Assembly: GCA_030323885.1 (NCBI GenBank)
Contig: CM059188.1
Location: 117,527,974-117,591,973 of the forward strand
Direction: 5' to 3'
DNA: 64,000 bases
Origin: Branchipolynoe longqiensis
Lineage: Eukaryota > Annelida > Polychaeta > Phyllodocida > Polynoidae
Below the pieces are notes generated by a model. The model ran no database searches. It was not told where the DNA came from and saw only the letters and a program-made list of their open reading frames with translations. Positions 1-11,439 of the stretch are shown here, piece after piece (within the stretch, counting starts at the first letter, position 1; every line of letters begins with the position of its first letter). The position numbers and the translations under genes are program-made.

Positions 1-129
1 CCTTTCCAGTGATACCACTCTTACTATAGTGCCATGTAGTCCAAGGAGGCACGGGCAGAATATTGACACCAACCTGTTTGGGCCTTTGCTGACCATACTA
101 GTTTCACAATGATGACACCCATGTAGAAA

Positions 130-900
130 CATGTATTTGACATTGATGTCTATTGAGTCATATCACAAGATATATAATCTAATATTGTTCCAAGTTTGGG
201 GAAGATCCAACCATTGCTTTAGGTACAGTGAATATTTAAAGATTTATTTAAATCAATATTTTTGGTTTCAGACACTTTTAATCTATATTTGCAATCAAAA
301 TACAGCTTTTCATATTTTTAGTTTAAATTTGTGGTATAGCTAATATGCATTAGCTCCATATGCTATATGTGCAAATTTTGAAGGAGATCCAACTATTAGA
401 TGAGCCACAGTGAGTGTTCAAATCTTGATGAACAAATTTATATTTTTGATTTTGTACACATTTCTTTTGTATATGCAATCAAAATGAACATTTTGTATTT
501 CTAGATTGAATATTCAAACGATAATGTGTATTACCTCCAGATGATATGCACTGTCAATTTATAGGATGATACACCAATTGGTTAAGCTACAATCAACATT
601 TAAAGATTTATCAAATTAATATATTTGGTTTTCTGACAATTTATCTTTATATGTTCAATCAAAATTCAATATTTTCCATATTTCTGGATATAATATTGAT
701 ATACATAATATCTATTAGTCTCACGGAATGCTTATTGTAATACTGTGCCAAATCTGAGGAAGATTCAAGAGGTTGTTTAGCTGCAATGAGCTTTCAAAGA
801 TAGGAAAATTATACACATTTCACTTACAGATGCTGTTTATATGCCAATAATTACACTTTTTCACATTTTTTTGGATGCAAATATCTTTTGAATCTCTGCA
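130..900 (+). repeat. Diverged tandem satellite, period about 180-195 bp
   Basis: At least four degenerate units are visible. The box GAAGATCC or a variant recurs near 203, 382, 564 and 758. Other recurring words are GCAATCAAAAT (near 290, 475, 656), TATTAGCTCC-like (near 348, 530, 713) and AAAGATTTAT (near 238, 602). A partial unit precedes the first. It is AT-rich with no coding potential. Confidence 0.7.
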
Positions 901-1100
901 GATAGAGGTCTGGACAAAAATAGACTATTACACTGTTATGAATATGTGAACTATTTTGCATTTATTCAGTATTGTTGCAGTTTTTCAAGAAAATACCATG
1001 CTTTGAAAATGGCTATTTGGCCAAATGAGAAAGATTTTTTTTGTTACGAATTGCAATTTTTGACATCGTCTTATTAAAAATCTGCTTGACGAACTGATTT

Positions 1101-2075
1101 GGGTCGTTCTCAGAAACTGTGTACCACTTGAGGTAGTCTACTAGAAATGCATATTTCAAAGAAACCCTTTATTGGAGTGTCAATATTTAGATTTCATCAG
1201 TTAGCCAAATAATGTGGGAGATAGTTTAGATCAAAAGTAAATGTTAATATTGTGTATTATGTATCTTATTGGGATGGATGTAGCTAAATACATAGAAAAT
1301 TACATCACTAATTTGTGACATTGTCAACAGCATTGAAAATAAAGTGTCACAAACTTAATGAAAACCTCTGAACAACAGCTCATTTCACTTCAAATGGTCA
1401 TATACAATGTCTTCATTAAGTTGAAGACATTTATTTCTAAAAAAAAAAATTAAATGATGAAATAGTTAACATTTTCTGGAGTCATTAACATCGTAACATT
1501 TCGTTTCCACTTGCAAATACTATGAAACTCTGTATCAAACACTGAGTACAGATACAGTACAGGAATTATTTTCACCATTTGACACTATGCATGGACCCAG
1601 TTATGGTATAGTAAAAGATAAATCCTGAAATTGCCCCTAAACATTGAAATTTGAGCCGAACATTTGTGTAAAATTGTTTGTTTCCACTTTGTTACTCTGC
1701 TAATCCGTTACTCTGCTAATATTTTCTTGCTTTTCTCTTTAATATTCACAAATAAGACAAAACCATAGCAATGAGGTTTCAAATTATTATTACTACTGTT
1801 TATAAAGCAAGTGGCATGTGAAATGTCCTAAAAATGTCAAGTTTTGTGTGGAAAATATTTGATTTTGGAGTCAGATTGGTTTCCATGCTATACTGCTATT
1901 TATTGGGTGTGAGCATCATTTGACCTACTTAAAAATGCCAGAATATGTTTATTTTAAATTATTCAGATGCAAAAGGACATACACATTGAGGAAACTTGCT
2001 TATAGGACTTTGGCAGCATTTTGAGTTTCTGGTACTGATGTCACACTATTGGTACACAACTTCTGAGAACGACCC
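1101..2075. mobile_element. ~975-bp inverted-repeat element (GGGTCGTTCTCAGAA ends)
   Basis: The left end GGGTCGTTCTCAGAAACTGT and the right end TTCTGAGAACGACCC form TIRs of about 27 bp with a few mismatches. The inside is AT-rich and non-coding. Single-end fragments recur at about 9027-9053 and 57113-57180, showing a dispersed family. No clear TSD is seen. Confidence 0.6.
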
Positions 2076-2354
2076 ATTTAGCAATTGGCAGTTTAAATTC
2101 CTTTATATATGTACAATGGAAATTGGTTAGCAGAAAACACCTGACATGGTTCCACTTGTTATTATCCTTGGTCAAAGTTCCACTTTTAATTGGAAATTAA
2201 TACATTTTTATATATTGATTCTTTAAAATTGATTATCTCAAAAACAATAATATATATAGCCTAACTCTTTTTGGATTTAGGTTTGTAAATTCAACGTCTA
2301 CAGGAAGGAATAACTATTGTACCCTGTGCATATTTTTAAATTTTGCTGCTGGTA
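2076..2354. other. AT-rich non-coding, nothing recognised
   Basis: AT-rich sequence with no ORF or repeat that I recognise. Confidence 0.6.
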
Positions 2355-2640
2355 CCTAAACTTAGATACTGATGCGCTTATAATATTAAGGATTTGTTTC
2401 TGCGTAGAAGGCAATACTGAGTCAATTTAACAGAACCTGTTACTGCAGAAATCTATGGTGTCTAGTTTTGGGAAGCTTGCCGAAACTAATTTTCCATGAT
2501 TGTACTCAAAATATCTCAAAAGTTTACCATTTAAAATAAAAATAACTTTGAACTAATGTAAAGTAGATACTAGTGATCGATCTAATATATTTATCTCAGA
2601 AAAAATACACAAAATCAAAATCATCGAACTATGTAACTTT
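2355..2640 (+). mobile_element. MITE-1 copy (3' two thirds)
   Basis: It matches the full copy at 24245: TGATGCGCTTAT..., AGAACCTGTTACTGCAGAA, GATCTAATATATTTATCTCA and the degenerate right end CGAACTATGTAACTTTAA. It is non-coding. Confidence 0.65.
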
Positions 2641-2689
2641 AACTATGGCGAAAGTGAAATGATTCAAGATTAATTGTGGCGAACACATC

Positions 2690-3182
2690 GAAACGCTGGA
2701 CACCATATGCTTCAAGAGTGACAGGTGATATTAAATTTATCAATCAAGTGTTCTCTGTGGCAGAGTGGTTAGAGTGTCTGGCTTTTTTCTAGGTCGGACT
2801 CCTAATCTGAAGGTCAGTGGTTCGATTCCCTGTGCCCCCACCTCTGCCTATTTGGATTTCCACCGCTGTGTATAACTTACAGCGTCATCAAAGGCCAGTT
2901 GCTCTCATACCATGTCTATGTGGTGTGGGAGGTTAAAAATCCCTTGCGTCAGTAAAAGTTTAGGCTTGGGCTTTCTATCGACAAACTGTCTAATGGTGAA
3001 AACAAGTCTATCCAGACTTATCCATGATAGGCAGTATAAATCTTCAAGAGAAACAAAAAGAAAATATCAATAAATGCATAATACACGTACAAGTATTAAA
3101 GTTGGATATGTAGGATCAAATCTAGGTAAGTGTTTTGGTTTAGAAAATGTGATTCTTTCATCTGACTATGCAGCTTTAAATG
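2690..3182 (-). mobile_element. MITE-1 copy, minus strand, split by SINE C
   Basis: MITE-1 pieces at 2690-2746 and 3065-3182 (ending CTGACTATGCAGCTTTAA) flank the SINE C copy at 2748-3055. The SINE therefore landed inside an older MITE. Confidence 0.6.
2748..3055 (+). mobile_element. SINE C (tRNA-like head GTGGCAGAGTGGTTAGAGTG)
   Basis: The pol III head has an A-box-like GTGGCAGAGTGGTTAGAGTG and a B box (GGTTCGATTCC near 2818). The body ends AGGCAGTATAAATCTTC plus an A-rich tail. Three other good copies lie at 18216, 33098 and 40270. Confidence 0.85.
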
Positions 3183-3282
3183 ACCCTACATGCGCGTGGT
3201 TTCAAGAATGTTGCGTTATCTTTTTGTAACTACAAATAAGCAAATATAGATATGATGCTTATGGCAAGCACTTCACGTCTTA

Positions 3283-3476
3283 TTGTTTGTTTGTTGTTTT
3301 ACGTCCTACTAACATCTAGGTCACATCAGGACAGATACCGACGTGTGACAGTGCGCACTCATGGTGACATTATAGTGCTGCCCCTCTGAGAGACCAGGCC
3401 GCCAGCACCATGTCCTGATATCCCACCCAGTCACATTATTCTGACACTGAGCCAACTAGACCTTACCCTATGTGTT
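3283..3476 (-). mobile_element. SINE A, 5'-truncated
   Basis: The minus-strand copy shows the 3' tail (TTGTTTGTTTGTTGTTTTAC), the AACATCTAGGTCA box and the GATATCCCACCCAGTCACAT core. The tRNA-like head is missing. Confidence 0.75.
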
Positions 3477-3539
3477 TAGCAAGATAAGTGATTTTGTAGT
3501 TCGTTGTTTAGCAATAGAAGGTGTTACCAGATTGCATAT

Positions 3540-3818
3540 TTTGGCGGCGCCAGGTTGGCACCAACCAAGGGATCGGTGACCTGGTGGTGCCAGGTCGCCA
3601 ACCACTTTTTAATGGTGCCGACCGAACTGGTCGCAAGGAGGTTGCAAGTGCAGCAGCTGCAACCTCCTTGCGTCCAAAATTTCCGGCGACATCATGGCAC
3701 CAGTGTATAAGGAGGGCGTAAGGCAGTCATAAGGAGGGCGTAAGGCAGTCGTAAGGAGGATGTATGGACATCGCAAATCGATCGTAAGCGGACGCAGGCC
3801 TCATGTGACTGGGGTATA
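3540..3818. mobile_element. TTGCGACC-family inverted-repeat element, right end only
   Basis: The right terminus ATGTGACTGGGGTA is followed by TAA, matching the ends of the elements at 23268 and 25243. The inside is rich in GTCGCAAGGAGG / CCTCCTTGCG words in both orientations, including a palindromic stretch near 3631-3673. No left end is recognised; a truncated SINE lies on that side. Confidence 0.5.
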
Positions 3819-3822
3819 AGAG

Positions 3823-5130
3823 AGAGTTGGAGAGCCTGGCAGGGGTGCTGGCGCACTGCTGCAAGGTGATCCACGGGGCTAGGACATGCTCACGCAGGGT
3901 CTACGACCTGGTAGCTTGGGTAGCTAAACAACACCACAAGGTGCGGCTGAATGACCATTTCAGGCTAGATCTGCGCTGGTGGCTAGAGTTCGCGAGGAAG
4001 TTTAACGGTAAAGCAAACATCATTAACTCAGGCCTACCAGTGATCTCAGTCTACAGTGACGCATCCCAATTTGGCTTCGGCGCCCTACACGGTGATGATT
4101 GGTTGGCCGGTAGCTTTGAGTTTAGGAGAGAGAGGGGATCCAGTCATGGTTGGGTCACCATTTCACAGGCTCCAGGAATGGCGGTTCTCGTACTGATAAC
4201 ATAAATGTCTTGGAGCTTTGGCCCATCCTGGCGGGGGTCCGCAGATGGGGGCGGGACTGGACGGACAGACCGGCATGTTCGTGACAGGTGCGATCGGCTC
4301 TCAATACGGAGCGCAGTAGGAATAAGACCATAGTCGTCTTTACATGGGTGAGTTAAAATGCCTCAAATAATACGCCTTGCCTAGTTCGCCTTACATTCGC
4401 CGTGTAAACGCGAGACTGAAGCGGATTAGGGCTGATTCGATTCATATGATTCACTTTATGTAAGCCGGGTCGCGAGGTAGTTTATATGAAGCGATCTTAC
4501 TTGAGTCGGCCTATCTTGCATGTGTAGATGCAAGCGAATTAGTTGAGGCGGATTAAGGACGTCACAGTCGAGACCTGAGTTTGTTCACTTTCCGGTAAAT
4601 TTGGTCTATGAAACCACTGGCTGTGCACAGATATTTTTTTCATGATATATTTTAAGGTTTTCACTGCCCAGCAGAAGTTTTGACTGTTCCAAACCAATAC
4701 GATTCAGTCCATACATATCTAGGTCGAACCCACACTCTCTCGTGGCGACGTCGACTAACCAAAACTGGTGCTGGTTAGTCTGGACTTGCTCATGCGCAGA
4801 TATCGATTTCTGCCTTAAACCGCTCCATGTGTAAACGCGCTACTACTTCGCTTCATATAAATCGGTTTGTCTAATTCGCTTTACAATTGCCCGTGTAAAC
4901 ACGGCTTAAGATGGGCTGGTTGAGGCTGATATTCTGGGCCTTGGTTGAATTCAATTTCGATATACAGACGGTAAACATAAACACGAAATTTAACACCATA
5001 TGTGACAGCCTCAGTAGGTTGGACCGATCAGGAGCATCGCCCGGATAAGGGATGCCGACGACGGAGCCAGATTATGCTGTGACGACATCTTTCACTGTTG
5101 ACATTCCAGATTGGTCCGAGTTAAAGAAGG
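3823..5130 (+). pseudogene. DIRS-like retrotransposon fragment (RT thumb and RNase H), interrupted
   Basis: The first part (3823-4332) reads ELESLAGVLAHCCKVIHGAR, typical of the end of a DIRS/Ngaro reverse transcriptase. RNase H motifs SVYSDASQFGFGA and NVLELWPILAGVRRWG follow in different frames, so frameshifts and stops are present. The RNase H tail resumes at about 4909 (WLRLIFWALVEFNF ... ICDSLSRLDR) and ends at a stop near 5130. The two halves are separated by an unrelated ~575-bp inverted-repeat element at 4333-4908. The 5' part of the RT is absent: the fragment begins exactly where another inverted-repeat element ends (3818). Confidence 0.8.
4333..4908. mobile_element. Inverted-repeat element inserted in DIRS RNase H
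   Basis: The ends are imperfect inverted repeats: TTTACATGGGTGAGTTAAAA on the left, and the complement of TTTACACGGGCAATTGTAAA on the right. The inside is a degenerate mosaic of GCGGATTA/TAATTCGCT-like words in both orientations. It splits an otherwise continuous RNase H homology, so it is an insertion. The exact borders and TSD are uncertain by a few bases. Confidence 0.65.
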
Positions 5131-5139
5131 AGTGTGCGT

Positions 5140-7061
5140 AGATATAGTAGGGCAAACTGCTATTCAATGACAGCCTCTATGTATGTATTATGTATGTGTG
5201 TATGTATGTATGTATGTATGTATGTATGTATGTATGTATGTATGTATGTATGTATATGCTTGGGGTTATAGCTATAATAGGGCAAACTGCTATTCAATGA
5301 CAGCCTCTATGTATGTATTATGTATGTGTGTATGTATGTATGTATGTATGTATGTATATGCTTGGGGTTATAGCTATAATAGGGCAAACTGCTATTAAAT
5401 GACAGTATGTATGTATGTATATATGTATGTATATATGTCTGTATATGTGTGGGTTTATATATATAATAGGGCAAACTGCTATTAAATGAATGTATGTATG
5501 TATAAATATGTGTGTATGTATATATATATGTGTGTATGTATATGTGTGGGTGTATAGATCTACATTATAATGTGCAAACTGCTATTAAATGACAGCATGT
5601 ATGTATGTAAGTAAGTATGTATGTATGTATGTATGTATGTATACATACATATATGTATGTATGCATATATGTATGTATGTATGTATGTATGAAAGTATGT
5701 ATGTATGTATGTATATGTGTGCGTGTACAGATATAATAGGGAAAACTGCTATTCAATGACAGCCTGTATGTATGTATGTATGTATGTATGTATGTATGTA
5801 TACATACATATATGTATGTATGCATATATGTATGTATGTATATGTGTGCATGTACAGATATAATAGGGCAAACTTCTATTCAATGACAGCCTGTATGTAT
5901 GTATGTATGTATGTATATGCTTGGGGTTATAGCTATAATAGGGCAAACTGCTATTAAATGACAGTATGTATGTATATATGTCTGTATGTCTGTATATGTG
6001 TGGGTTTATAGATATAATAGGGCAAACTGCTATTAAATGAATGTATGTATGTATAAATATGTGTGTATGTATATATATATGTGTGTATGTATATGTGTGG
6101 GTGTATAGATCTACATTATAATGTGCAAACTGCTATTAAATGACAGCATGTATGTATGTAAGTAAGTATGTATGTATGTATGTATACATACATATATGTA
6201 TGTATGCATATATGTATGTATGTATATGTGTGCGTGTACAGATATAATAGGGCAAACTGCTATTCAATGACAGCCTGTATGTATGTATGTATGTATGTAT
6301 GTATGTATGTATGTATGTATACATACATATATGTATGTATGCATATATGTATGTATGTATATGTGTGCGTGTACAGATATAATAGGGCAAACTGCTATTC
6401 AATGACAGCCTGTATGTATGTATGAAATGTATGGTATGTATACATACATATATGTATGTATGTGATATATGTATGTATGTATATTGTGCGTGTTACAGAT
6501 ATAATAGGGCAAACTGCTATCATATGACAGCATTGTATGTATGTATGTATGGTAAGTATTTATGTTATGTATGTATACGTACATATATGTATGTATGCAT
6601 ATATGTATGTATGTATATGTGTGCGTGTACAGATATAATAGGGCAAACTGCTATTCAATGACAGCCTGTATGTATGTATGTATGTAAGTATGTATGTATG
6701 TATGTTACATACATATATGTATGTATGCATATATGTATGTATGTATATGTGTGCGTGTACAGATATAATAGGGCAAACTGCTATTCAATGACAGCCTGTA
6801 TGTATGTATGTATGTATGTATGTATACATACATATATGTATGTATGCATATATGTATGTATGTATATGTGTGCGTGTACAGATATAATAGGGCAAACTGC
6901 TATTCAATGACAGCCTGTATGTATGTATGTAAGTAAGTATGTATGTATGTATGTATACATACATATATGTATGTATGCATATATGTATGTATGTATATGT
7001 GTGCGTGTACAGATATAATAGGGCAAACTGCTATTCAATGACAGCCTGTATGTATGTATGT
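5140..7061 (+). repeat. TATG microsatellite with a ~70-140 bp higher-order unit
   Basis: About 17 copies of a 30-bp core (ATAATAGGGCAAACTGCTAT then T-A/C-AATGACAGC) are spaced by variable (TATG)n/(CATA)n blocks. The blocks include self-complementary TATGTATACATACATATATG stretches. The array runs directly into the N gap. The Tyr/Met/Cys/Val frames across it are artefacts. Confidence 0.9.
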
Positions 7062-7561
7062 NNNNNNNNNNNNNNNNNNNNNNNNNNNNNNNNNNNNNNN
7101 NNNNNNNNNNNNNNNNNNNNNNNNNNNNNNNNNNNNNNNNNNNNNNNNNNNNNNNNNNNNNNNNNNNNNNNNNNNNNNNNNNNNNNNNNNNNNNNNNNNN
7201 NNNNNNNNNNNNNNNNNNNNNNNNNNNNNNNNNNNNNNNNNNNNNNNNNNNNNNNNNNNNNNNNNNNNNNNNNNNNNNNNNNNNNNNNNNNNNNNNNNNN
7301 NNNNNNNNNNNNNNNNNNNNNNNNNNNNNNNNNNNNNNNNNNNNNNNNNNNNNNNNNNNNNNNNNNNNNNNNNNNNNNNNNNNNNNNNNNNNNNNNNNNN
7401 NNNNNNNNNNNNNNNNNNNNNNNNNNNNNNNNNNNNNNNNNNNNNNNNNNNNNNNNNNNNNNNNNNNNNNNNNNNNNNNNNNNNNNNNNNNNNNNNNNNN
7501 NNNNNNNNNNNNNNNNNNNNNNNNNNNNNNNNNNNNNNNNNNNNNNNNNNNNNNNNNNNNN
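7062..7561. other. Assembly gap, 500 N
   Basis: Exactly 500 N, a round length typical of a scaffold gap of unknown size. The left flank is the TATG array and the right flank starts in mid-MITE-1. Confidence 0.99.
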
Positions 7562-7770
7562 TGCAGAAGTCTATGGTGTCAGAGTTTTGGCAAGCTTGCC
7601 AAAACTAATTTTCCATGTTTGCGGTCAAAATATCTCAAAGGTTTACCATTTAAAATAAAGGTAATTTTGAACTAATGTAAAGTAGATACTAGTGATCGAT
7701 CTAATATATTTATCTCAGAAAACATACAGAAATTCAGAACCATCGGACAATGCAGCTTTAAGTTAATTTA
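7562..7770 (+). mobile_element. MITE-1 copy, left part lost in gap
   Basis: It starts at TGCAGAAGTCTATGGTGTCA and ends CATCGGACAATGCAGCTTTA, matching the right two thirds of the 24245 copy. Confidence 0.7.
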
Positions 7771-7879
7771 ATAGAACCCGTCTTTGCTGCTAGTTGTGTA
7801 AATCTGTGATTTCCAGCATTTCACTTTTACAGTGCATACACCAACATAGTTTGATATGTGTACACTTCATATATCGCCA

Positions 7880-8198
7880 AAGTTAGAGCGCAGGCCTCCC
7901 ATGCGAAATGTCGGGAGGTGAATTCTCGGTCGAGTCAAACCAATGACTTACAAAATTGATACTTGTTGCTTCCTAGCCTGGCGCTCGGCATTATTAGTAC
8001 AGGACAAGGACTGGTTGGCTCAGTGTCAGGATAATGTGACTGAGTGGGATATCAGGTCATGGTGCTGGTGGCCTGGTCTCCCAGTGGGACAGCACTATAA
8101 TATAAAGTCACCATGATTGTGCACTGTCGCAAGTCGGTACCCATCCTGATATGACCTGGGATGTTGCCAGGATGTAAAACTCCACTAACCAACCGAAT
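7880..8198 (+). mobile_element. SINE A
   Basis: tRNA-like head (GAGCGCAGGCCTCCCATGCG, GGTCGAGTCAAACCAATGAC), the AGTGGGATATCAGGTCATGG core and the GATGTTGCCAGGATGTAAAA 3' end. Confidence 0.85.
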
Positions 8199-8204
8199 TT
8201 AGCC

Positions 8205-8315
8205 ATTTATAATAAAAGTAATTCTAAATTAAAGTAATGTAGATCACAATAATGAACCTAATCTATTCCTTTGTTTAAATATGGCAGAATCTCAAAGCTC
8301 AGCGATGCACATTTA
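8205..8315 (+). mobile_element. MITE-1 fragment
   Basis: Degenerate match to the middle of MITE-1 (GCCATTTATAATAAAAGTAA, AATCTATTCC...). Confidence 0.4.
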
Positions 8316-8429
8316 AACTACACACCGTGTTGGAGGGGCTGTTAATCATCTATGACTTTTATGGTTTAATCAAATGCTTATGTAATATAGACCATTGTCC
8401 TGTTCTGATTGTTCTGATTTAGAATGTTG

Positions 8430-8806
8430 AAGTGTACTAGTGGTGGGAGAGGTGGGTGAGGGTGGGTGGTCTGGACAGGTAGGCTTCACCTATCCATGCC
8501 TACCTGTCTATGCGGCTCCTTGTCTGAGAGGTCAGTGCAGTCTACTACACTCCTCCCCGTGGAATTGTAAGTGTTTTAAAGCTTACAATTACATACATAC
8601 AGGCAATGCACTTACACATACATGCACAGGGTCGGTTCAACAACCCATACAGCGCATAGCTTGTACTGAATCCTGGTCATGGAACCAGTATCGTAGGCGG
8701 GTGATGAAAATGGGAAATATTGCACCTAGAGCGGGAATCGAACCCACATCTCTTTGCATTCCGAGCAAGTGTGTTAATCATTACACCACCTAGGCTCCCC
8801 CTGATG
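8430..8806 (-). mobile_element. SINE B
   Basis: On the minus strand: GGAGCCTAGGTGGTGTAATG, TGGGTTCGATTCCCGCTCTA (B box) and CAATATTTCCCATTTTC. The CATGGATAGGTGAAGCC and TAGACAGGTAGGCATGG modules are also present. A short duplicate of the AGGTCAGTGCAGnCTnCTAC module follows at about 8891-8936. Confidence 0.65.
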
Positions 8807-9026
8807 ACCTTAGATGTTGCTAGGACGTAAAACAACAACAAACAAACAACAAACAAACTCCCTGATGTCACCACCTTACCCACTCCCACCTGTCTATGCG
8901 GCTCCTTGCCTCAGAGGTCAGTGCAGACTGCTACATTCTGATCGGACTATGCAGCTTTTAATTCCCCCCCCCCCCCCGACAAAAGAGCATTAATCATTAA
9001 CAATGTAACGAGGAAAGCAAATATGT

Positions 9027-9053
9027 GGTAAACAGTTTCTGAGAACGACCCAT
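9027..9053 (-). repeat. Terminal fragment of the GGGTCGTTCTCAGAA element
   Basis: The complement of this stretch reproduces the terminus of the element at 1101 (GGGTCGTTCTCAGAAACTGT). Only the end is present. Confidence 0.5.
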
Positions 9054-9189
9054 GTTGGTGGGAGTGTTGTGAAGCCCTTTCTGTTTGTCCATATTCATTG
9101 TTGTGGAGCTGAGTGCTTGAATTGGTCCGGTAATTCCCCAGATGTTGATGTTGCGTAAGATTTGGGGGTTTATTGCTTCTGTGTCCTGT

Positions 9190-9560
9190 GTGTGAGGAGG
9201 AGGAGGTGGAGGTGAGGGGGTGGAGGGGGAGGAGAAGGGGTATGAGAGAGGGTGTGAGGAAGAGAGGTGGGAAATGGGAGGGGAGGGAGGGTGGGGATAG
9301 GGGAGAGGGAGGGGGTGTGAGGAAGAGAGGGGGAGGGGAAGGGGGGAGGGAGGGAGATGGTATGCGGAAGACAGGGGGAGTGGGAGGGGTTGAAGGAGAA
9401 GGGGTGGAGGTGGGGGAGGGGGGAGGAATAGAGGGGGGAGTGGAAGGGAGATGGGAAGGGGAGGGTGGAGGGTGGGGGAAAATGGAAGGCGGAAGGGGGG
9501 TGGAGGAGGGAAGGGGCAGGGTGGGAGGAAGGGGAGGGGGGAAGGAGAAGAGGAGGGGGC
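9190..9560 (+). repeat. G/A-rich (GGGAGG) low-complexity tract
   Basis: Nearly pure purine on the + strand with GGAGGG/GGGGAG words. The Pro/Ser-rich frames on the other strand (up to 208 codons) are composition artefacts. Confidence 0.9.
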
Positions 9561-9661
9561 GTGTTTCTTTCATTGGTCATACCGCACGCACCCCGAGAAC
9601 GGCTACCTGATAATGATATATGTCAGTGTCATGCATATTTATCATCCCAATGTGAGGAGGG

Positions 9662-9712
9662 GAAAACAAACAAACAAACAAACAAACAAACAAACAAACA
9701 CACAAACAAAGG
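9662..9712 (+). repeat. (AAAC)n microsatellite
   Basis: About a dozen AAAC units. Confidence 0.9.
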
Positions 9713-10001
9713 TAGCGTGAAGGTTGCCGCGTGCGGCTGTGCCTCTGGGCCTGGAACTGGGTCAGAGTAACCTAAATGTGTGTTCTATGAACCGCCTAAC
9801 GTTGGAGTGACATTCAGGAAGCGGCCCCACGTAGACTTGCAGGCACAACCCAAGGCATGTTTTTGTTGTTGTTGAGATGCTTGATGAATTGAGACTGGTA
9901 ATTTTTTTAATCAAACATGTAAAATAAGGATCGGGACTGTATTTACAGATCTGAGATTTGGATTAAACGTTCATTGCGTCTCGTGTGAATGTGAAGACCA
10001 G
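9713..10001. other. Non-coding, nothing recognised
   Basis: No gene or repeat family seen between the AAAC microsatellite and the first SINE A of this block. Confidence 0.6.
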
Positions 10002-10345
10002 ACGGGATGGCCGAATGAGTTGAGCATTCATCTCCTGTTTTGGGAGATCAGGGTATCCGAACCCATAGCTTTGTGGGTTTGAACCCTGGTCGAGTCAAAG
10101 CAATGACTTAAAAATTATTATTTGTCGCTTCCTAGCCAGGCGCTTGGCAATGTTAGGATAGGGCAAGGAGTGGTTGGCTCAGTGGCAGGATAATGTGATT
10201 GAGTGGGATATCAGGTCATGGTGCTGATGGCCTGGCTCTCAGTGGGACAGCACTATAAAGTCACCATGATTGCGCAGTCACAAGTCGGTACCCGTCCTGA
10301 TATCACCTTAGATGTTGCTAGGATGTAAAAGAACAAACAAAGTGA
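10002..10345 (+). mobile_element. SINE A
   Basis: Head ACGGGATGGCCGAATGAGTT, B box GGGTTTGAACCCTGG, and 3' end GATGTTGCTAGGATGTAAAA. Confidence 0.85.
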
Positions 10346-10449
10346 CTGTGAATGTAAGATTTATGCTTTTTTAGTTGTGTTTTGTTTATCCTCAAACATG
10401 TTGTAATGTTTACCGTATGGCTTCCCCAAGGGGTGATCTTCCAGCCGAG

Positions 10450-10790
10450 CAGACCAGACGGGATGGCCGAATGAGTTAGAGCGTCTGTCTCTCCCGTGTT
10501 GGTAGATCGCGGGGTCGTGGGTTCGAACCCTGGTCGAGTCAAGCCAATGACTTAAAAATTGATACTTGTCACTTCCTAGTCTGGTGCTCTGCATTATTAG
10601 GATAGGACAAGGACTGGTTGGCTCAGTGTCACGATAATGTGACTGAGTGGGATATCAGGTCATGGTGCTGGTGGCTTGGTCTTCCAGTGGGGCAGCACTA
10701 TAAAGTCGTCATGAGTGCGCACTGTCACAAGTCGGTACCCGTCCTGATATGACCTTAGATGTTGCTAGGATGTGAAATAACAACAAACAC
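10450..10790 (+). mobile_element. SINE A
   Basis: A near-intact copy: ACGGGATGGCCGAATGAGTT, GTGGGTTCGAACCCTGGTCG, then core and tail with AACAACAAAC. Confidence 0.88.
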
Positions 10791-10869
10791 ACACCTCCAG
10801 CCAAGCAACCAATGTTACATTACGTTAAAGCTTATAGTGATAGTTATGCAAATTACATTGTTACAGACC

Positions 10870-11395
10870 GCATAGTGTAGTGAGGTGCACTGACTTCTCC
10901 AAATGAAATGGTACTCTACTCTGTCTATAACGGACACCGTTGGGACTGGAGCAAGATGCCGTTATAGAGAGAGATCCGTTGTCGGCAGAGACTGACTGAC
11001 AGTATTGGTTGAAACCAATGTCTTTCTTTTATATTTGATTCAGTAGGACGGTTCTTACATGAGGTTATTGACAGAGAATATTGATCAAATGGGTGAAAAA
11101 ATGGCTCGTTGTCCGCATAAGACATTTGTCCCTTAGACACAGAGGCAATGCTATTAAATTAAAGGGATGCCGTAACAGGACCAGCACTTTTTGCCATTAT
11201 TGACAGAGATTTGTTATTGACAGAGGCCATTATTGACAGAGTAGACTGTACATACACAGGTAGGTATGGGTAGGTTGATTGCATTAGGGAGCATAGATAG
11301 ACTAATGGTGAGGACGCCAGCCCAAGAATGGTAGAAGTGTGGGTTCGATTTACACTCTAGGCACAATGTTTCCCATTTGCAACAAGAAAAACCCC
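10870..11395 (+). mobile_element. SINE B split by a pogo-like MITE
   Basis: SINE B leader 10870-10911 (AGTGTAGTGAGGTGCACTGA) and body 11251-11395 (ACAGGTAGGTATGGG... GTGGGTTCGATT ... CAATGTTTCCCATTTGCAAC) flank the element at 10912-11250. Confidence 0.6.
10912..11250. mobile_element. Pogo/Tigger-like MITE with TA TSD
   Basis: The left end TACTCTACTCTGTCTATAAC matches the complement of the right end, TACAGTCTACTCTGTCAATA. Flanking TA, CTCTGTC-AATAA termini and repeated subterminal TTGACAGAG resemble Tc1/mariner-pogo MITEs. It is inserted in SINE B. No coding. Confidence 0.6.
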
Positions 11396-11439
11396 AACAA
11401 CATCCCTATGGCAATAGCAAATGCCGGTATGTATATTAT

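Noticed and set aside
5183..7061. Tyr/Met/Val/Cys-rich short frames as a repetitive peptide gene
   Set aside because: TATG microsatellite; no constant frame across units.
5140..7061. CRISPR-like array (30-bp repeats with variable spacers)
   Set aside because: The spacers are simple TATG repeats and the DNA is eukaryotic.
6939..7675. Frames spanning the N gap (and likewise 35616-36255)
   Set aside because: They consist mostly of unknown bases.
8947..9610. Pro/Ser-rich and Gly/Arg-rich frames
   Set aside because: Pure purine tract read on either strand.
10500..10545. tRNA genes at the many head sequences with A/B boxes
   Set aside because: They are always followed by the same non-tRNA SINE body and have mismatched stems; I treat them as SINE promoters.
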